Assembly (NCBI RefSeq): GCF_943734655.1
Contig: NC_071354.1
Location: 43,749,744-43,813,743 of the forward strand
Length of the DNA stretch: 64,000 bases
DNA from: Sabethes cyaneus
Lineage: Eukaryota > Arthropoda > Insecta > Diptera > Culicidae
Direction: 5' to 3'
Shown here in pieces: positions 1-11,592 of this stretch; the stretch's first letter is position 1; the number at the start of each line of letters is the position of its first letter. Under the pieces are notes generated by a model. The model searched no databases, was not told the origin of the DNA, and saw nothing but the letters and a program-made list of their open reading frames with translations. The position numbers and the translations under genes are program-made.

Positions 1-249
1 GGTGCGCCATATTGAATTGCTACGCCCCACTTGTAGTAGGTTTATAAGAGAGGAGTTGCAGCCAACCAGCTTTATCGTGGTAATATAAGCAACCACAATA
101 AATTTGCTGTATTAATAGGTTTATTACAATTTTATAGATAGCTATAAGTAGTTTTTGAGTCGTATCAACTTGGTACTGCGCAACACCATAATAAAACCAG
201 AGTTAATTATTCATACCGCAATAAAACCTTTATGAAATTCAAATAAAAC

Positions 250-720
250 CAAGGTGCTTTAGAATTGTCACTTGGGATGTCTCTGAATCTCACAACTGAT
301 GGTGTCGTGGTCCGCCGTTACCAGTACAAGGTAGACAAATCGGCACCTACCTCAATCTCTTTTATGTTTCGCAATTTAGTTCGATGTTCTGTTCAGCTAC
401 CGTTATTTTGTGAATAAAATCCATGTCATCAGTAAATCAGACGAATCGACTAGATTTGACTAGAGTTGATATCTGCTTGGTTCAAAACACCCTTTAGCGC
501 TATGTTGAACAGCAGGCATGAGAGATGAAGCCCTTTGTGTGATTTGAATGAACCCGACAGCCGACAATCCACACAAAATCCGAACATAGTACCATGATAC
601 CATCCATCGTAGATTGAATCAGCTTGATCAGCTTCTTGTGGAAACCGTTCTGGCCATCGATTCTCGATTGCTCTTTTCGGTCGACGGTATCATATGCAGC
701 TTTCAAGTCAAGGAACTAAT
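250..720 (-). pseudogene. RT fragment of an RTE-like non-LTR retrotransposon
   Basis: The reverse strand encodes the palm region of a non-LTR reverse transcriptase. A KAAYDTVDR block (RT motif A, nucleotides about 680-706) is followed by a frameshifted piece with LSCLLFNIAL (RT block 4 region) and then a TDDMDF block (motif C, YADD/FADD equivalent) at about 418-436. An intact member of this family would have RT plus an upstream AP-type endonuclease and would copy its RNA at a nicked chromosomal target. Here both ends are missing and at least two frameshifts and several stops break the frame, so it is a dead relic. The same family or a close relative recurs at 3190-4360, 12960-13985 and 25485-26110. 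Clade assignment as RTE-like is by remembered motif style and is uncertain. Confidence 0.7.
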
Positions 721-3189
721 GTCGTGAGGGAACTCGGTATTTTTTTAGGGATTTGCCGCAGGGTAAATATTTTATTCGTTCTTGACCGTTGTCGATTTCA
801 AGTCAAATTTCAATGTACAATTTAAGGTTCAAAAAAGCAAAACTTTTTGTTTGTAAGCGTCTTTCTGAGACTTGATCTTTCTCTATCGACAGACTGTGAG
901 TGCAAGGCAAAGTCCAATTTCAAGTTCAACAAAAGTCTCCCGTAAACTCCCGTCAGATTTTCCGTATAATTCAACTTTGAGCATAACGAATAATTACATC
1001 TCATTCCAAATGCTAATTGAACACAGCAACGAAATATTTCTAGTATTTTTATTATTCTGCAATCCTTTGGATCTAACAATGCATAGCATTTAACGAATGA
1101 AGTTTTCTGAAATGCATAATTAATAAATCGCATCTAAAACCATTAAAGCCAAATTATGCCTGTAGCTTCGAGAGATTACATCAATATCAATCTGTATATG
1201 CAATTGAAAAATACCTAATCCAAATGGTGCTGAAAACAAACGTGACAACTGCGATTAATCAAAAAACACATTTGTGAGCGTCGTGCGGTCGGGTTTTCTT
1301 CTGCCTACCTATATTATTATTTCGCTAAACTTGCTCCCAACCAAACCACACAGAGTGACACCAAACGTGTTGTTGGTTGGCTGTTGGCTCGCAAACCCGA
1401 CCCCGTCCGACCCGCTGCGAAAGATGTGTCCTCTCGTTACGGAATCAGGTTCGAGTGATTAGCTTTGATGAGATGACTTTATACCACTTAGAGCCACTTT
1501 GTAGAGCAACATCCACCATCATCCATCGGTGACCGTATTTATTCCTGCCACCGGAGATCGGTTCAGTCGATCATTCGGAAGCGGGCTTGTGGTGGGAAGC
1601 TGGTGGTAATTAGAGGCTGTAAAGAAATGCGTGCACTGCCTAATTAGCAGCATTTAATCGTGTTCCTCCAGGCGATCAATTTCCGAAGGTGATCCAGCCG
1701 CACCAGTTTGTTGTTCAGTTTTTAGTTATTCGAGACGAAGAATTTCAAACATTTCCACCTATCATCGTCGTTTTGCCGATAATCAATACCGATGAGCCGA
1801 CACTGGTGCGGAATGTCTCTGATTCTTTATGAGTTCACCCAACGCCTCCGGGAGCCTGCATCGCAATGCAATTAAGTTTGCGATAAGGGGAGAAAAAAGA
1901 ATCTGGTCCATAAAACACCCAGTACTTCGACGACGCACTCTATTTACAGTTAGGTCGACGATTCTAGATACTCACAGTACCGATACCATCTTGGAAGTCA
2001 TTTTAATTACGCTAATCTTTCCTAGCAGGTTCCGGATGTCACGAAAATGAGAGAAACTGATAGCTCAAGTTGTAGATGCAGTTCATTTATGGAGCCCGAT
2101 CGTGATTTACAGCGCAACCAATAAAACGGCTCCATGGTTCCGGCCGTACGCAGCTGGGGAAAACAGCCTAGTCGCTCCGGATCCCGTTTAAGGAGCTGTG
2201 AATAAATCATTGCACCAATAAATCAAAATGTGCTACTCTCCGTGAAGTGTATTATAATGCACTTTGCACTACTTACCAGGCGAGCGAGTTGTGCGATTAC
2301 CTGAAACTCCAGTGGGCATTCGTTCGGAATAAATAGCAACTATTGACTGGCGGCATTTGCCCGCAGGCCCCCGGTAGTTTTACAGTCGAATTGCAGTCGC
2401 CCACCACGTGGCCGCGTGTAACTTATGGCTGATCTTCATCCTAATGCCAGTCCACAGTGTACCGACCTATCGTCGCAATAAGTGATTCGCGTGCTTCGAG
2501 GCCCGGGGGAGAAAATATGCGAACCCTTTGGCACTGCCAGCATGCGACGACCGGTTAACGGTCGTAATGAGCTGATATTGAACGGAAAATTGAACTGAGC
2601 ATACAATAAATCTGTTCAACACGGTGTTAAGTGCACGGTTTATTAAAAATTAATCGGTTTATACGATGTGCTTTGGGATTCCAAGTATTAATTGGAGGAC
2701 CATCAAAGACCTTTCATTAAAAAGCGTAAATCGCAAATTACTGCTTCATTATACTAGTAAATTTTCGTTACAAGATGGACTTTTTGTATTGAGCGGGCGA
2801 AGCCTGTAGGCATTTTAAACCTCGTTTACATTTTATGCTGATGAATTTGATTGATTCAAAACATCACTGAAACTCGTCTATCAAAACAGACTAAAGAATC
2901 CATAAACTTCGATTTAGATTTAATCGTCTGCTATACTCTCCTCATTAGTGTTAGTGGAGAGCACGGAAGGCTTAAAGTTTATAATTCTTTTAGAGCCAAT
3001 TCCGCCCAGTACAAATTGGATTTGTTAATGACATAGCTGATTGGAGTCAGTAAATAATTTATGACAAGTTTCGGTCTTTTATTTTCTCGTTTCATAGTAA
3101 TCGAAAAGCGGTAAACCACCGAGATCGTACACTAATGCCTTAAGGGACGTTTGAACGATCACGATGATAAGCAAAGAAACAGGATAAGC
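721..3189. other. No recognisable gene
   Basis: AT-rich sequence with only short overlapping ORFs on both strands. Nucleotides 790-940 contain degenerate copies of a TTTCAAGTC-like word that is common elsewhere in this window. I see no TIR element, RNA gene or conserved coding pattern. Confidence 0.5.
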
Positions 3190-4360
3190 TGTGAAGCCAT
3201 CAACACTGGAGAAGGCTGAAACGGCAATCAGTGAGTGCAAAAACGGCAAGGCAGTTGGGAAGGACGGCAGCCCGGTTGAATTTCTAAAATTCCCGTATCC
3301 TATTCCGTAGACTGATGGCGTTCGGGCGGAGTCTTTCGTCGGCGAAAACCAAGCTGGTGTTCGTGAAGAACGCTCCACGACGGATCAGCTGTTCACCCTG
3401 CGACAAAACAGGTTCCAAGATACAACTTGCAGATTCATCATCTGTTAAGGCGGCGTACGATTCAGTCAAACGAAATGAGCTGTGGCAGATAATACAAGAA
3501 CAAGGTTTTCCAACAAACCTAATTACGCTGATTCATGCGACGCTGGATGGGTCAAAATCATGCGTCAGAATAGCCTCAGGTGAGACCTCAGCTGCTTTCG
3601 TGACTTCGGAACGAAGTTGGTTTTGTGGATGACATTGGAATTAGCCGTAGAGCAGTTAAACGGGAACCAGCGAGATTGGGACTTACCATTAACACCGCCA
3701 AAACGAGGTACATGGTTGCTGGCAGGGAACAACTCCCATGTTTTGGTGCCGAGGTGGTACTGGATGGGGAACGATATGAGGTATTGGAGGAATTCATATA
3801 CCTTGGAACGTTCGTGACACCTGATAACGATGTAAGCCGCGAAGTGAAACGACAAATTACAGCCGTAAATCGGGTTTTCTACAGATTACGTAGGCAGCTG
3901 AAGTCCCGTAGTATGCAAATTCGCACAAAACAGGCGCTCTACAAAACAGTTATACTCCTGGGGGCTCTTTGCGGACATGAATCATCGACGCTAAAGGAAG
4001 CTGATTGACAAGTGCTAGGCGTTTTTGAGCGTAAAATTCTGCGATCAATACTTGGTGGTAAAATGGAAAACGGGAAATGGAAAAGTATGGAGCAGATGCA
4101 TGAACCACGGGCTGTATCAAGTATAAAAATATGCTGATGTTTCAGGCTGCGGTAGACTGGGCACGTGCCTAGAATGCCCGACGAAAGATTAAAACTATTT
4201 TCAGCCTAGAACCAGGAAGAGGCCGTGGATTCCAGAGCAGATCCCGCACCCGATGGATATGCGTTGTCGAGCACGACAACGGCAGCCCATTGGAGACCGA
4301 CAGTACTGGTGGGTTCATAATACGTTCGACGCAGAATCGATAATGGACCGTCGTCAATAA
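3190..4360 (+). pseudogene. RTE-like reverse transcriptase relic, internally deleted
   Basis: A degenerate RT reading left to right. An N-terminal linker block (ISECKNGKAVGKDG, about 3225-3270) is followed by a deletion, then GENQAGVREERSTTDQ (about 3340-3390), KAAYDSVKRNELW (motif A region, 3450-3490) and a long thumb/C-terminal stretch in the frame at 3625-4008 with INTAKTRYMVAGRE and YLGTFVT blocks. Homology continues past the stop at 4008 (VLGVFERKILRSILGGKMENG, read across 4012-4075) to about 4360. The block between motif A and the thumb that should carry the catalytic FADD is deleted near 3600-3640, so the copy cannot be active. Frameshifts and stops are scattered. It is the longest of the related relics in this window. 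Confidence 0.8.
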
Positions 4361-4537
4361 AGTAAGTACGAAGGATTAGGAAAGTCTACTAACTCCCTAA
4401 AACTAAGTTTGTCGCACAATATGTCATTTTTCTAAATTCATATCTGTTTCGATCAATCAAATCAGCGTCGAAAGCTGTACAAAACTTACATTTTTAGGCA
4501 TCTAGTTCAGGTAATGAGAGAGGGTGAGAGTGTGTTT

Positions 4538-4545
4538 TTGTGGGA

Positions 4546-4578
<33 letters not shown>

Positions 4579-4582
4579 CAGA
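4538..4582. repeat. (GT)n(GA)n microsatellite
   Basis: A run of GT dinucleotides followed directly by GA dinucleotides. It abuts the larger GTGA/GTAA array. Confidence 0.9.
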
Positions 4583-4639
4583 AGAGTGAGACCGAAGGAA
4601 ACTTAGGCCGAAGTAAAGTGAGACCAAAGGAAAGTGAAA

Positions 4640-5280
4640 GGTGAGTGAGTGAATAAGTGAGTGAGTAAGTAAGTGAGTGAGTAAGTAAGTGAGTGAGTAA
4701 GTAAGTGAGTGAGTAAGTAAGTGAGTAAGTAAGTGAGTGAGTAAGTGAGTGAGTAAGTGAGTGAGTAAGTGAGTGAGTAAGTGAGTGAGTAAGTAAGTGA
4801 GTGAGTAAATAAGTGAGTGAGTGAGTGAGTGAGTGAGTGAGAGAGTGAGTGAGTGAGTGAGTGAGGGGGTGAGTGAGTGAGTGAGTAAGTGAGTGAGTGA
4901 GTGAGTGAGTGAGTGAGTGAGTGAGTGAGTGAGTAAGTAAGTGAGTGAGTAAGTAAGTGAGTAAGTAAGTGAGTGAGTAAGTGAGTGAGTAAGTGAGTGA
5001 GTAAGTGAGTGAGTAAGTGAGTGAGTAAGTGAGTGAGTAAATAAGTGAGTGAGTGAGTGAGTGAGAGAGTGAGTGAGTGAGTGAGTGAGGGGGTGAGTGA
5101 GTGAGTGAGTGAGTGAGTAAGTGAGTGAGTGAGTGAGTGAGTGAGTGAGTGAGTGAGTGAGTGAGTGAGTGAGTGAGTGAGTGAGTGAGTGAGTGAGTGA
5201 GTGAGTGAGCGAGTGAGTGGGTGGGTGGGTGAGTGAGCGAGTGAGTGAGTGAGTGAGTGAGTGAGTGAGTGAGTGAGAGA
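4640..5280. repeat. GTGA/GTAA tetranucleotide array with higher-order repeat
   Basis: About 640 bp of GTGA units with interspersed GTAA units. The array is not random. A block marked by an AAAT interruption (4807 and 5039), a GAGAGAG interruption and a GGGGG interruption (4865 and 5089) occurs twice about 224-232 bp apart, which suggests a segmental duplication inside the array. The 788-bp reverse-strand ORF across it (SLTH repeats) is a by-product of the period. The same units form the short 3' tail of the RTE relic ending near 50216 and of the nested RTE piece ending at 20584. Confidence 0.95.
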
Positions 5281-5304
5281 GAGAAGCCATAATTCTAAAT
5301 ACGT

Positions 5305-5845
5305 TTTACTACATCCAGAAAAGATTTGTAAGGTTTGCTCTCAGGAATCTTGGATGGAATGGAGACGAGCTACCACCCTACCATGACCTTTGCTCTCTGG
5401 TGGACATTGACACGTTACACTCAAGGCATCAGATAGCTGATATCGTGTTCTTCACGAACATACTCTCAGGACGAACAGTTAGTCAACCGTTGACCATGCG
5501 CTTAACTTTCAACAACAGCCCAGTTACACTTCGACGACCTAGAATCTTCGACCCGCCATTTCGTTCTAAGAACTATTCACAGCACGAGCCAACCTCTCGT
5601 TTCATGAACGTCTTCAACGCGCTTCAGCACATTATAACCACTGACATGAGCTCAAATACTATTAAGCATAGGCTTAGGTTATATTACAGAGGACAACTGG
5701 TTTAGTGGCTATATTTTTATGTTATATGTTATATGTAACTTGTTTCTATATGTAAGACTAATCTTGTTTATTCTTTGTAAATTAGTCTTAAGTAAGGACA
5801 ACGGGCTCATAGCCTATATTCAAATACAAATACAAATACAAATAC
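5305..5845 (+). mobile_element. 3' end of a Jockey/CR1-group non-LTR retrotransposon
   Basis: The C-terminal domain downstream of the RT is readable from about 5305 (IQKRFVRFALRNLGWNGDEL, then PPY, then VDIDTLHSRHQIADIVFF) to a stop at 5705. A short 3' UTR follows and ends in a tail of CAAATA repeats (about 5818-5845). The block order, RF-ALR then LPPY then a leucine-rich segment, is the one seen after the RT in the two longer Jockey/CR1-group relics here (18325-19830 and 43176-44940). The polymerase part is absent: 5' truncation places the start just after the GTGA array. The remaining frame is open for more than 130 codons, so this copy is fairly young compared with its neighbours. Confidence 0.75.
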
Positions 5846-5905
5846 GGATAATCGAGCCCCCGGATAATCGAACCTCCGGATCATCGAGTCCGACCTGTAT
5901 TTTAC
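5846..5905. repeat. Short word repeat (CGGATAATCGAGC-like)
   Basis: Three degenerate units of CGGATAATCGA/CGGATCATCGA directly follow the retrotransposon tail. Confidence 0.6.
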
Positions 5906-5964
5906 ACTCAATTGCTTTCACTCAATTACTACAGAGTGATCTATGTGCATGAGACTTGTAAATC

Positions 5965-6830
5965 TATATCTATAAAAATGGAGTTCTGTCTGTCTGTCCG
6001 TATATTCCTTATAGAATCGAAAACTATTGAACCGATCGGAGTGAAAATTTGCATGTAGGGGTTTTTGGGGCTAGGGAAGGTTCTCTCGATGGCAAAAGAC
6101 CCCTCCCCCACTAAGAGGGGGGGCTCCCATACAAATGAAACACAAATTTCTGCACAACTCGAGAACTAATCAAGCAAATGGAACAACATTTTACAAGTGG
6201 TTTTTTTTGGAGACAAGAATTTTTTCTATGGTGAATTGCGACCCCTCCCCACTTTAGGAGGGGGGGCTCCTATACAAATGAAATACAAATTTCCTCATAA
6301 CTCGAAAACTAATTAATCAAATGAAACCATATTTGGCATATGGGTGTTTTTGGAGGCATGAATTTTTTCTATGATGATTTAGGACCCCTTACCTTTTTAG
6401 GAGGGGGAGCTCCCATACAAATAAAATACAAATTTCCTCATAACTCCAGAACTAATCAAGCAAATGGAACCAAATTTAGCATGTGGGTGTTTTTGCAGGC
6501 AATTTTTTCTATGGTGAAATGAGACCGCTTTCCTCCTCTTTAGGAGGGGAATAATAACCCCTCTTCCTTTTAAGAGGGGTGGCTCCCATACAAATGAAAT
6601 ACGAAGTTCGTCATAACTCGAGAACTAGTCAAGCATAGGAAACCAAATTTGGCATGTGGGTGTTTTGGGAGGTAGGAATTTTTTCTATGGTGAATTGAGA
6701 CCCCTCCTCCTTCCAAGAGGGGTGGCTCCCATACAAATGAAATACGAAGTTCGTCGTAACTCGAGAACTAATTAAGCAAATGGAACCAAATTTGGCATGT
6801 AGGAGTTTTTGGAGACAGGAATTTTTCCCT
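5965..6830 (+). repeat. Five-unit ~143-bp tandem repeat, possibly a Helitron/Helentron-like relic
   Basis: The array opens with ATAAAAATGG and GTCTGTCTGTCCG at about 5973-6000. Units then begin near 6096, 6239, 6382, 6522 and 6700, each with GACCCCTCC, a G-run, CTCCCATACAAATGAAATAC, an ACTCGAGAACTAAT word, GCAAATGGAACC and a TTTTTTCTATGGTGA end. The fourth unit is longer because its G/C-rich head is duplicated. The same words occur in reverse orientation at 52323-52830 and 53110-53480. The AAAATG plus GTCTGTCTG opening resembles insect Helitron/Helentron relics, but no replication protein is present, so that assignment is inference. Confidence 0.6.
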
Positions 6831-7264
6831 TTTTTTTTAAATTTAACATCAAGTAACGCGCCAAGCTGGAACGCTTTTCAACTGCATTTGCTCAGCGGAC
6901 TGACAGGCTGATTGTTTCCTGAAGTCACCATCAAGTATCACATCGCTGCGAGCGCTGGTAGATGGATTTTCAGGAGCCACTCACATTGCGATCTGTGATG
7001 CGAACTATGTATATTTTCTCCAAAGTCCAATGGTATTCTATTTACTTGGCACTGGCGTACCAGATGTTTCAGTATGAATATGGCTTTAACGAAATTACCT
7101 GAACGATAACCCGTCAGCTTGGATCAGTGGACCAAATATTTCGGCTTCACCCAAATTGTACGCAATTAACACAGCATGTTGCATTTATTAGATGATGAAT
7201 CTAAGTTAATTTGTCCTGCAGCAATCAACAAAAACACCTAAGAGTCCATAAAACCGATGACAAT

Positions 7265-7662
7265 TATTAGAACGAGCCACCGAGTATGCATAATTTAAAG
7301 TTATCACCAAGCACCAAAGCTATTTCGTGAAAAAATAACACGAACAGGATAGGTCCCATGTTGCTACCTTGAGCAACACTAGAGAACTTAGTAATCTGAT
7401 AAGAGAAGCAGGAGTCAAGTTGCACACGTAGAGCTCTGCTGCATAAGCGAGAACATAGCCAATCCATAAAATTTCTGCGGTAGTATTCACGGGGGTAATC
7501 AATGACAGCTTTTAGATCGGTATTGAAAAGTTCAATTTGTGTTGTGCTCATTGCTCCATATTGCATATACAGTTCATGCTCACGGATCGACTTGACACAT
7601 CCATGTTGTCCAAAAGAAGCATAACGTTTTCTTCTGGCAAGAAAAAAATTGCTGTCTGCCAT
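7265..7662 (-). pseudogene. Degenerate RT domain of a non-LTR retrotransposon
   Basis: A 131-codon reverse-strand ORF reads as the fingers and palm of an RT. FGQHGCVKS corresponds to the QHGF block, FNTDLKAVID to motif A (its first aspartate is kept), and SSVAQGSNMGPILFVLFF to the VPQGSxLGPLLF block. The motif C that should follow (YADDLK) is replaced by CILGGSF at the end of the frame, so the catalytic aspartate pair is lost. Block style is closer to the Jockey/CR1/R1 group than to the RTE-like relics in this window. The frame has stayed open despite loss of the active site, probably by chance. Confidence 0.65.
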
Positions 7663-8026
7663 CTCAAATAATTTGGATGTACCAGAAAGACAGAATCATC
7701 ACTTTTATAAACGAGAAACATAAATGATTGCCTTCTGTATCTCGAGAATGAAAAGGCCCAGTGTTGACTTTGAGTGCGCATTATATACACAAGATAGAGC
7801 AATACTATGTTCAACAATTTTATAAGTAATAATGGACTCCATCATATATAACATTTTCAAATTTTGCATGGTAGAGGTGTTACAGTTAAATAAGCAAAAT
7901 AGGTGCCCTGAGTGCAGGACAGACCTGCAAGCAAGACAAGATTGTTCAGATGTGATTCAATTTCTAGTTTTAAAAATTACTTTCGGTTTTTTCTATTTCA
8001 AAATTCAGGTGATAGGCCCAGTTTGA

Positions 8027-10495
8027 AAAAAGTGATATTCATAAGACTATAGCAATAAGTTTAAAGTGTTTTTTCGCAATCGCAGAGATGTGGTTTCATA
8101 AGGGGCTGACACTAAATTTTGATTGGTACCTACAAAACATTAGCTATCATAAAGAAACTTATCCGGTCTCGATAGCTCTGCATTCAGCAATATAGGTCGA
8201 CAATCATTTCCACTGAGAAGTAATCTCGGTTTCGATTGACGATCAAATCGAGTGTCTTATCGGGCTAGAAATCTTTATGATTTGCACTTGGGATACAATT
8301 TATGATTATTTTTATCCTACAATACGTAAAGTGTCAATTATATGATATTGCAATTCTTTCTTTCAACAGTAAAACGTTGATTGATCTTTAATGGGCTACC
8401 GACCCAAGTGCACAATATTATTCCTATTAGTTGTTATTGTTTTAGTATTTTATTTTATAAAAATTACGACAATCAACTGTATTTACCTTTCTGAAGCCGT
8501 ACTTGAAAGGACGGGTTTCGGATCAAATATCTTTAGCGTGGAGGTGAAATAAACAACCGACAATCACACCACAATATATTTGCTCCAGCCAGCAGTTGGA
8601 TCGCTGCGCTCGGATCTTCCGTGAGGATGTCTAGACGCCATAATTTTCGTCACCATATGCAAAACAGCGCGAAGCATTCGCGGCCATAAAACTAAATCGT
8701 ATCCGTTTGGAACCGTATCGCGATAAAGAACGGAAAAACGGGACATTATTAAATTCAGTTTCAAAACATTTCATGTTACTATTCAATTTGGAGGCGAAGA
8801 TGTAATTGACCATAAATATGCTAAATTGCTATCTGTCTGCCCTCACCCGACAGACTGCTAATAGCATTATCGGGACTACCACATCACAAGCACTCGTCGT
8901 TGTTGTCCTCGTCGTCGTCGTCGTTCTCGTGGTTACCACTTCCACCGCTGCTGCTGCGGGCATCCGTTCAAAATAGCGCACTAAATAGTTATGGACCTGT
9001 ACTAGAAAAGACCCAGCCTTCGGGTAACGAACAGTTTCGCAACATTCTCCCACCTCGACTGCCTCAGCATCTCTCATATATGTATTTTTTCATTAATTCG
9101 ACGAACATAATCTCATTTGAATTTTGATCTATATTACATGCAGTGACGCCCTCGCACGCTTTTCTTACACGTTGTTGCATTTAGACGCTTCCTGAGCCGG
9201 AGCAGTGCTGTCTTCTGGACGTTTGGCAGCAGAAATGCAACTGCATTTGCCCGAGCGAATCGTCGCTGATCGGGCAGATTCTCGCGTGCTTTTTAGTGTT
9301 TCCCAATGCACAAAGTTGGTTGCTTTTCGGATTCCCTGAGGTGGCTATCGATACGGGTTAGGGTGGTACTACTTAGAGGTATTTTTGGCTGATCGAAAAT
9401 TTGCGAGTTTCGAATACAGTAGGTTCATTTTATGAAGAAAGTGTTTGTGAATCTACATTCAAAATAAGCAACTGTGGAGCCACCCCACGTCGTTTATCGC
9501 TCGTCACAATCTCAGTCTGAGCAAATTTTTAGCAAAGGAAGCCTGAACACGAAGGAGCTGACTGTTTTGCTCACTACACCCATTTTGGTGTGTTTGTGAA
9601 TGTCGAGCTCAGAGTGTTCGAATGCTTCTTCTGGACTTCGGTAACCGTAGCAGATCGGCCACAGCAGATAAGGACGGCCCACTCGCGTACATGATTCACT
9701 TGTTCGGTCGACGTCGTCGTCCTCGTCGTCGTCGTTGTCGTCGCGCCGGAATGCTGCCGGCGGCTCTGCTAGCTAGCTCCTGAAGGGCGTGCACAAGACG
9801 GCGCTTTTCAGCAGATTACCGGCCGATGTGGCTCGTTCTCTTTCCGACCATGCTCGGGACGGAATTTGCTAATAGGTGCAGAAAATTCCCTAAGCTGACA
9901 GAGAAGGGTGTTTAGGCTTTGTCAAGCTGTCCACTGATCGGCCGTCGAGTGCTAATGATTGGACGTACGGTCGAAACGGATAGGGCTGAAAAATGTACGT
10001 GCATGAGTGTTACGGGTAATTTATATTGTTACAGAATTAGGTCAAAATATGCGGTTGCGTTCCGAGAACCTATATTTTCACTTGATTGCTCGCGAGCAGA
10101 ATATGCCATTTAAATTTTTCTTTAGTACTGTGCCTCTTGTTTATTTCTCCTGCTTAAACGGAACTGGCTTGATCCATCTTTAAGGTATTGTAACATACTG
10201 ATGTCAACATTTTGGGTCATTTTGAACATGTATGCGGAAATAGATTAATGTTTAATCATCTTTTTAAGAGCGAAATATTTCGTATTGCCAAAATTGGTCC
10301 GTTCCAAAATCGAGGCATGCCAAAATGGAAATTCCACTGTTGTCAATCCACGGATTGTCAAAAATGAATAAAATTTAATATCTCATCAATAAAGCAGCGT
10401 AGACCTAACAGTCTCTTATAAAAACGGTATCTTAATTTTCTTAGCATATTCGCAGATGGATTACCGATGGGTTTAGAAATAGTCCATCTCCTACT
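8027..10495. other. No recognisable gene; GTC/CGT trinucleotide tracts
   Basis: Unique-looking sequence with two trinucleotide tracts (CGT/GTC-rich, about 8895-8940 and 9707-9752). Local GC content is raised around 9150-9860, but I cannot find a coding frame or a convincing exon. Confidence 0.5.
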
Positions 10496-10499
10496 ATTC

Positions 10500-11480
10500 T
10501 CCAGAAAAATTAGCAAAAAAGCAAAAATGAGACAGAAGGAGACAAGACGGAAAAAAGCAAGAATAAAAACATGTCAAAACCTGGTCAAATGAAATAGAAA
10601 AAATGGAAAAAAATGCATTAAAAGGAGAGAGAAAACTGGACATAAAGAGAAAAAAGTGAAAAATAGGAAAAAAAGAGGCAAAACACAGGAGACTAGACAA
10701 AAAATTAGGGCGAACGGAAGAGAAAACAAGAAAAATGAAAGAAACGAAGTGAAACGAAGTGAAAAGGATAAGGAAAACGAGGACAAAATTAACAGTAAAG
10801 TAAAACAACGGGATAGAAAAGGAGGAAAACAAAAAAAGAAAAGGAGAAAAAAAAAATAAAAACGGAAAACAAAAGCGAAAAAGTTAAAAAAGAAAAAGGC
10901 GAAAACAGAGACTGGAAATGAGACGAAACGGGACAGGAAAAGACAAAAAAAACAGAAGGAAAAAGGAAAAACAAGGTAAAAATCAGATTAGTAAAAGAAT
11001 AGAAATTCAGAAAGAGGATACAACACAGAAAAAAAGAAAAATTAGATAAAAAAAAGGAAAAATGAGACAAATAGAGAGAAGAGTGGTTAGAAAAAAAGTA
11101 ACAGGAGAGGTGAGAAAACGAGACAAGAAAGAGAAAACAAAACAGAAAACAGGTGAAACTAATAGGAATAAGCAAAAGGGCTAGAGATAAAAAAGGAAAC
11201 CGATGGAGCAAACTAGGAAAACGGGGAAAAGAGGTCAAACGGGAAAGAAGCTGAATAGGGTTAGAAAACGGGAAAATGGGACAGAAAAAGAAGAAAAGAA
11301 AAAGGTAAAACGAAAGAGAAGACGAAAGAGTAAAACGAAACAAGAGGAAACGGAAGATAAAGAAGCCAAATCAGAATAGACGTGACAGAAAAAAAGAGGG
11401 CATCGACAAGAGGAAAACCTGAACAAACTAATACGAAAAACGAGAAGGAAATAAGATAAAAAAGGTAAGAAAAAGATGAT
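10500..11480. repeat. ~1-kb purine-rich degenerate word repeat
   Basis: Nearly a kilobase of one-strand purine bias built from variants of AAAACGAGACAGAAAAAG-like words. No two units are identical and the period drifts. The long reverse-strand ORFs rich in Phe, Ser and Leu (184 and 112 codons) are consequences of the composition. Similar word repeats with other motifs lie at 30405-31085, 45060-45750 and 46140-47040. Confidence 0.85.
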
Positions 11481-11530
11481 AAGGCTTATACAAATTTGAA
11501 AAAAAGTTTATGTCACCCCCCCCCCCTTTG
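11481..11530 (+). mobile_element. Solo left end of a C-run TIR element
   Basis: AAGGCTTATACAAATTTG followed by AAGTTTATGTCACC and a C-run matches the left end of the 1.5-kb element at 37095-38626. The partner end is not visible nearby. Confidence 0.4.
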
Positions 11531-11592
11531 AAAATTTTCGAAATGCAAAAAAATAAAGTGTCATATTAGTCATTTGCATTTTTTAGCGACAA

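Noticed and set aside
4502..5290. 262-codon reverse-strand ORF of SLTH repeats
   Set aside because: It is the translation of a tetranucleotide array whose units lack stops in this frame.
10494..11426. Reverse-strand ORFs of 184, 112, 70 and 63 codons rich in Phe, Ser and Leu
   Set aside because: They arise from the purine-rich word repeat; several frames are open at once and no domain is present.
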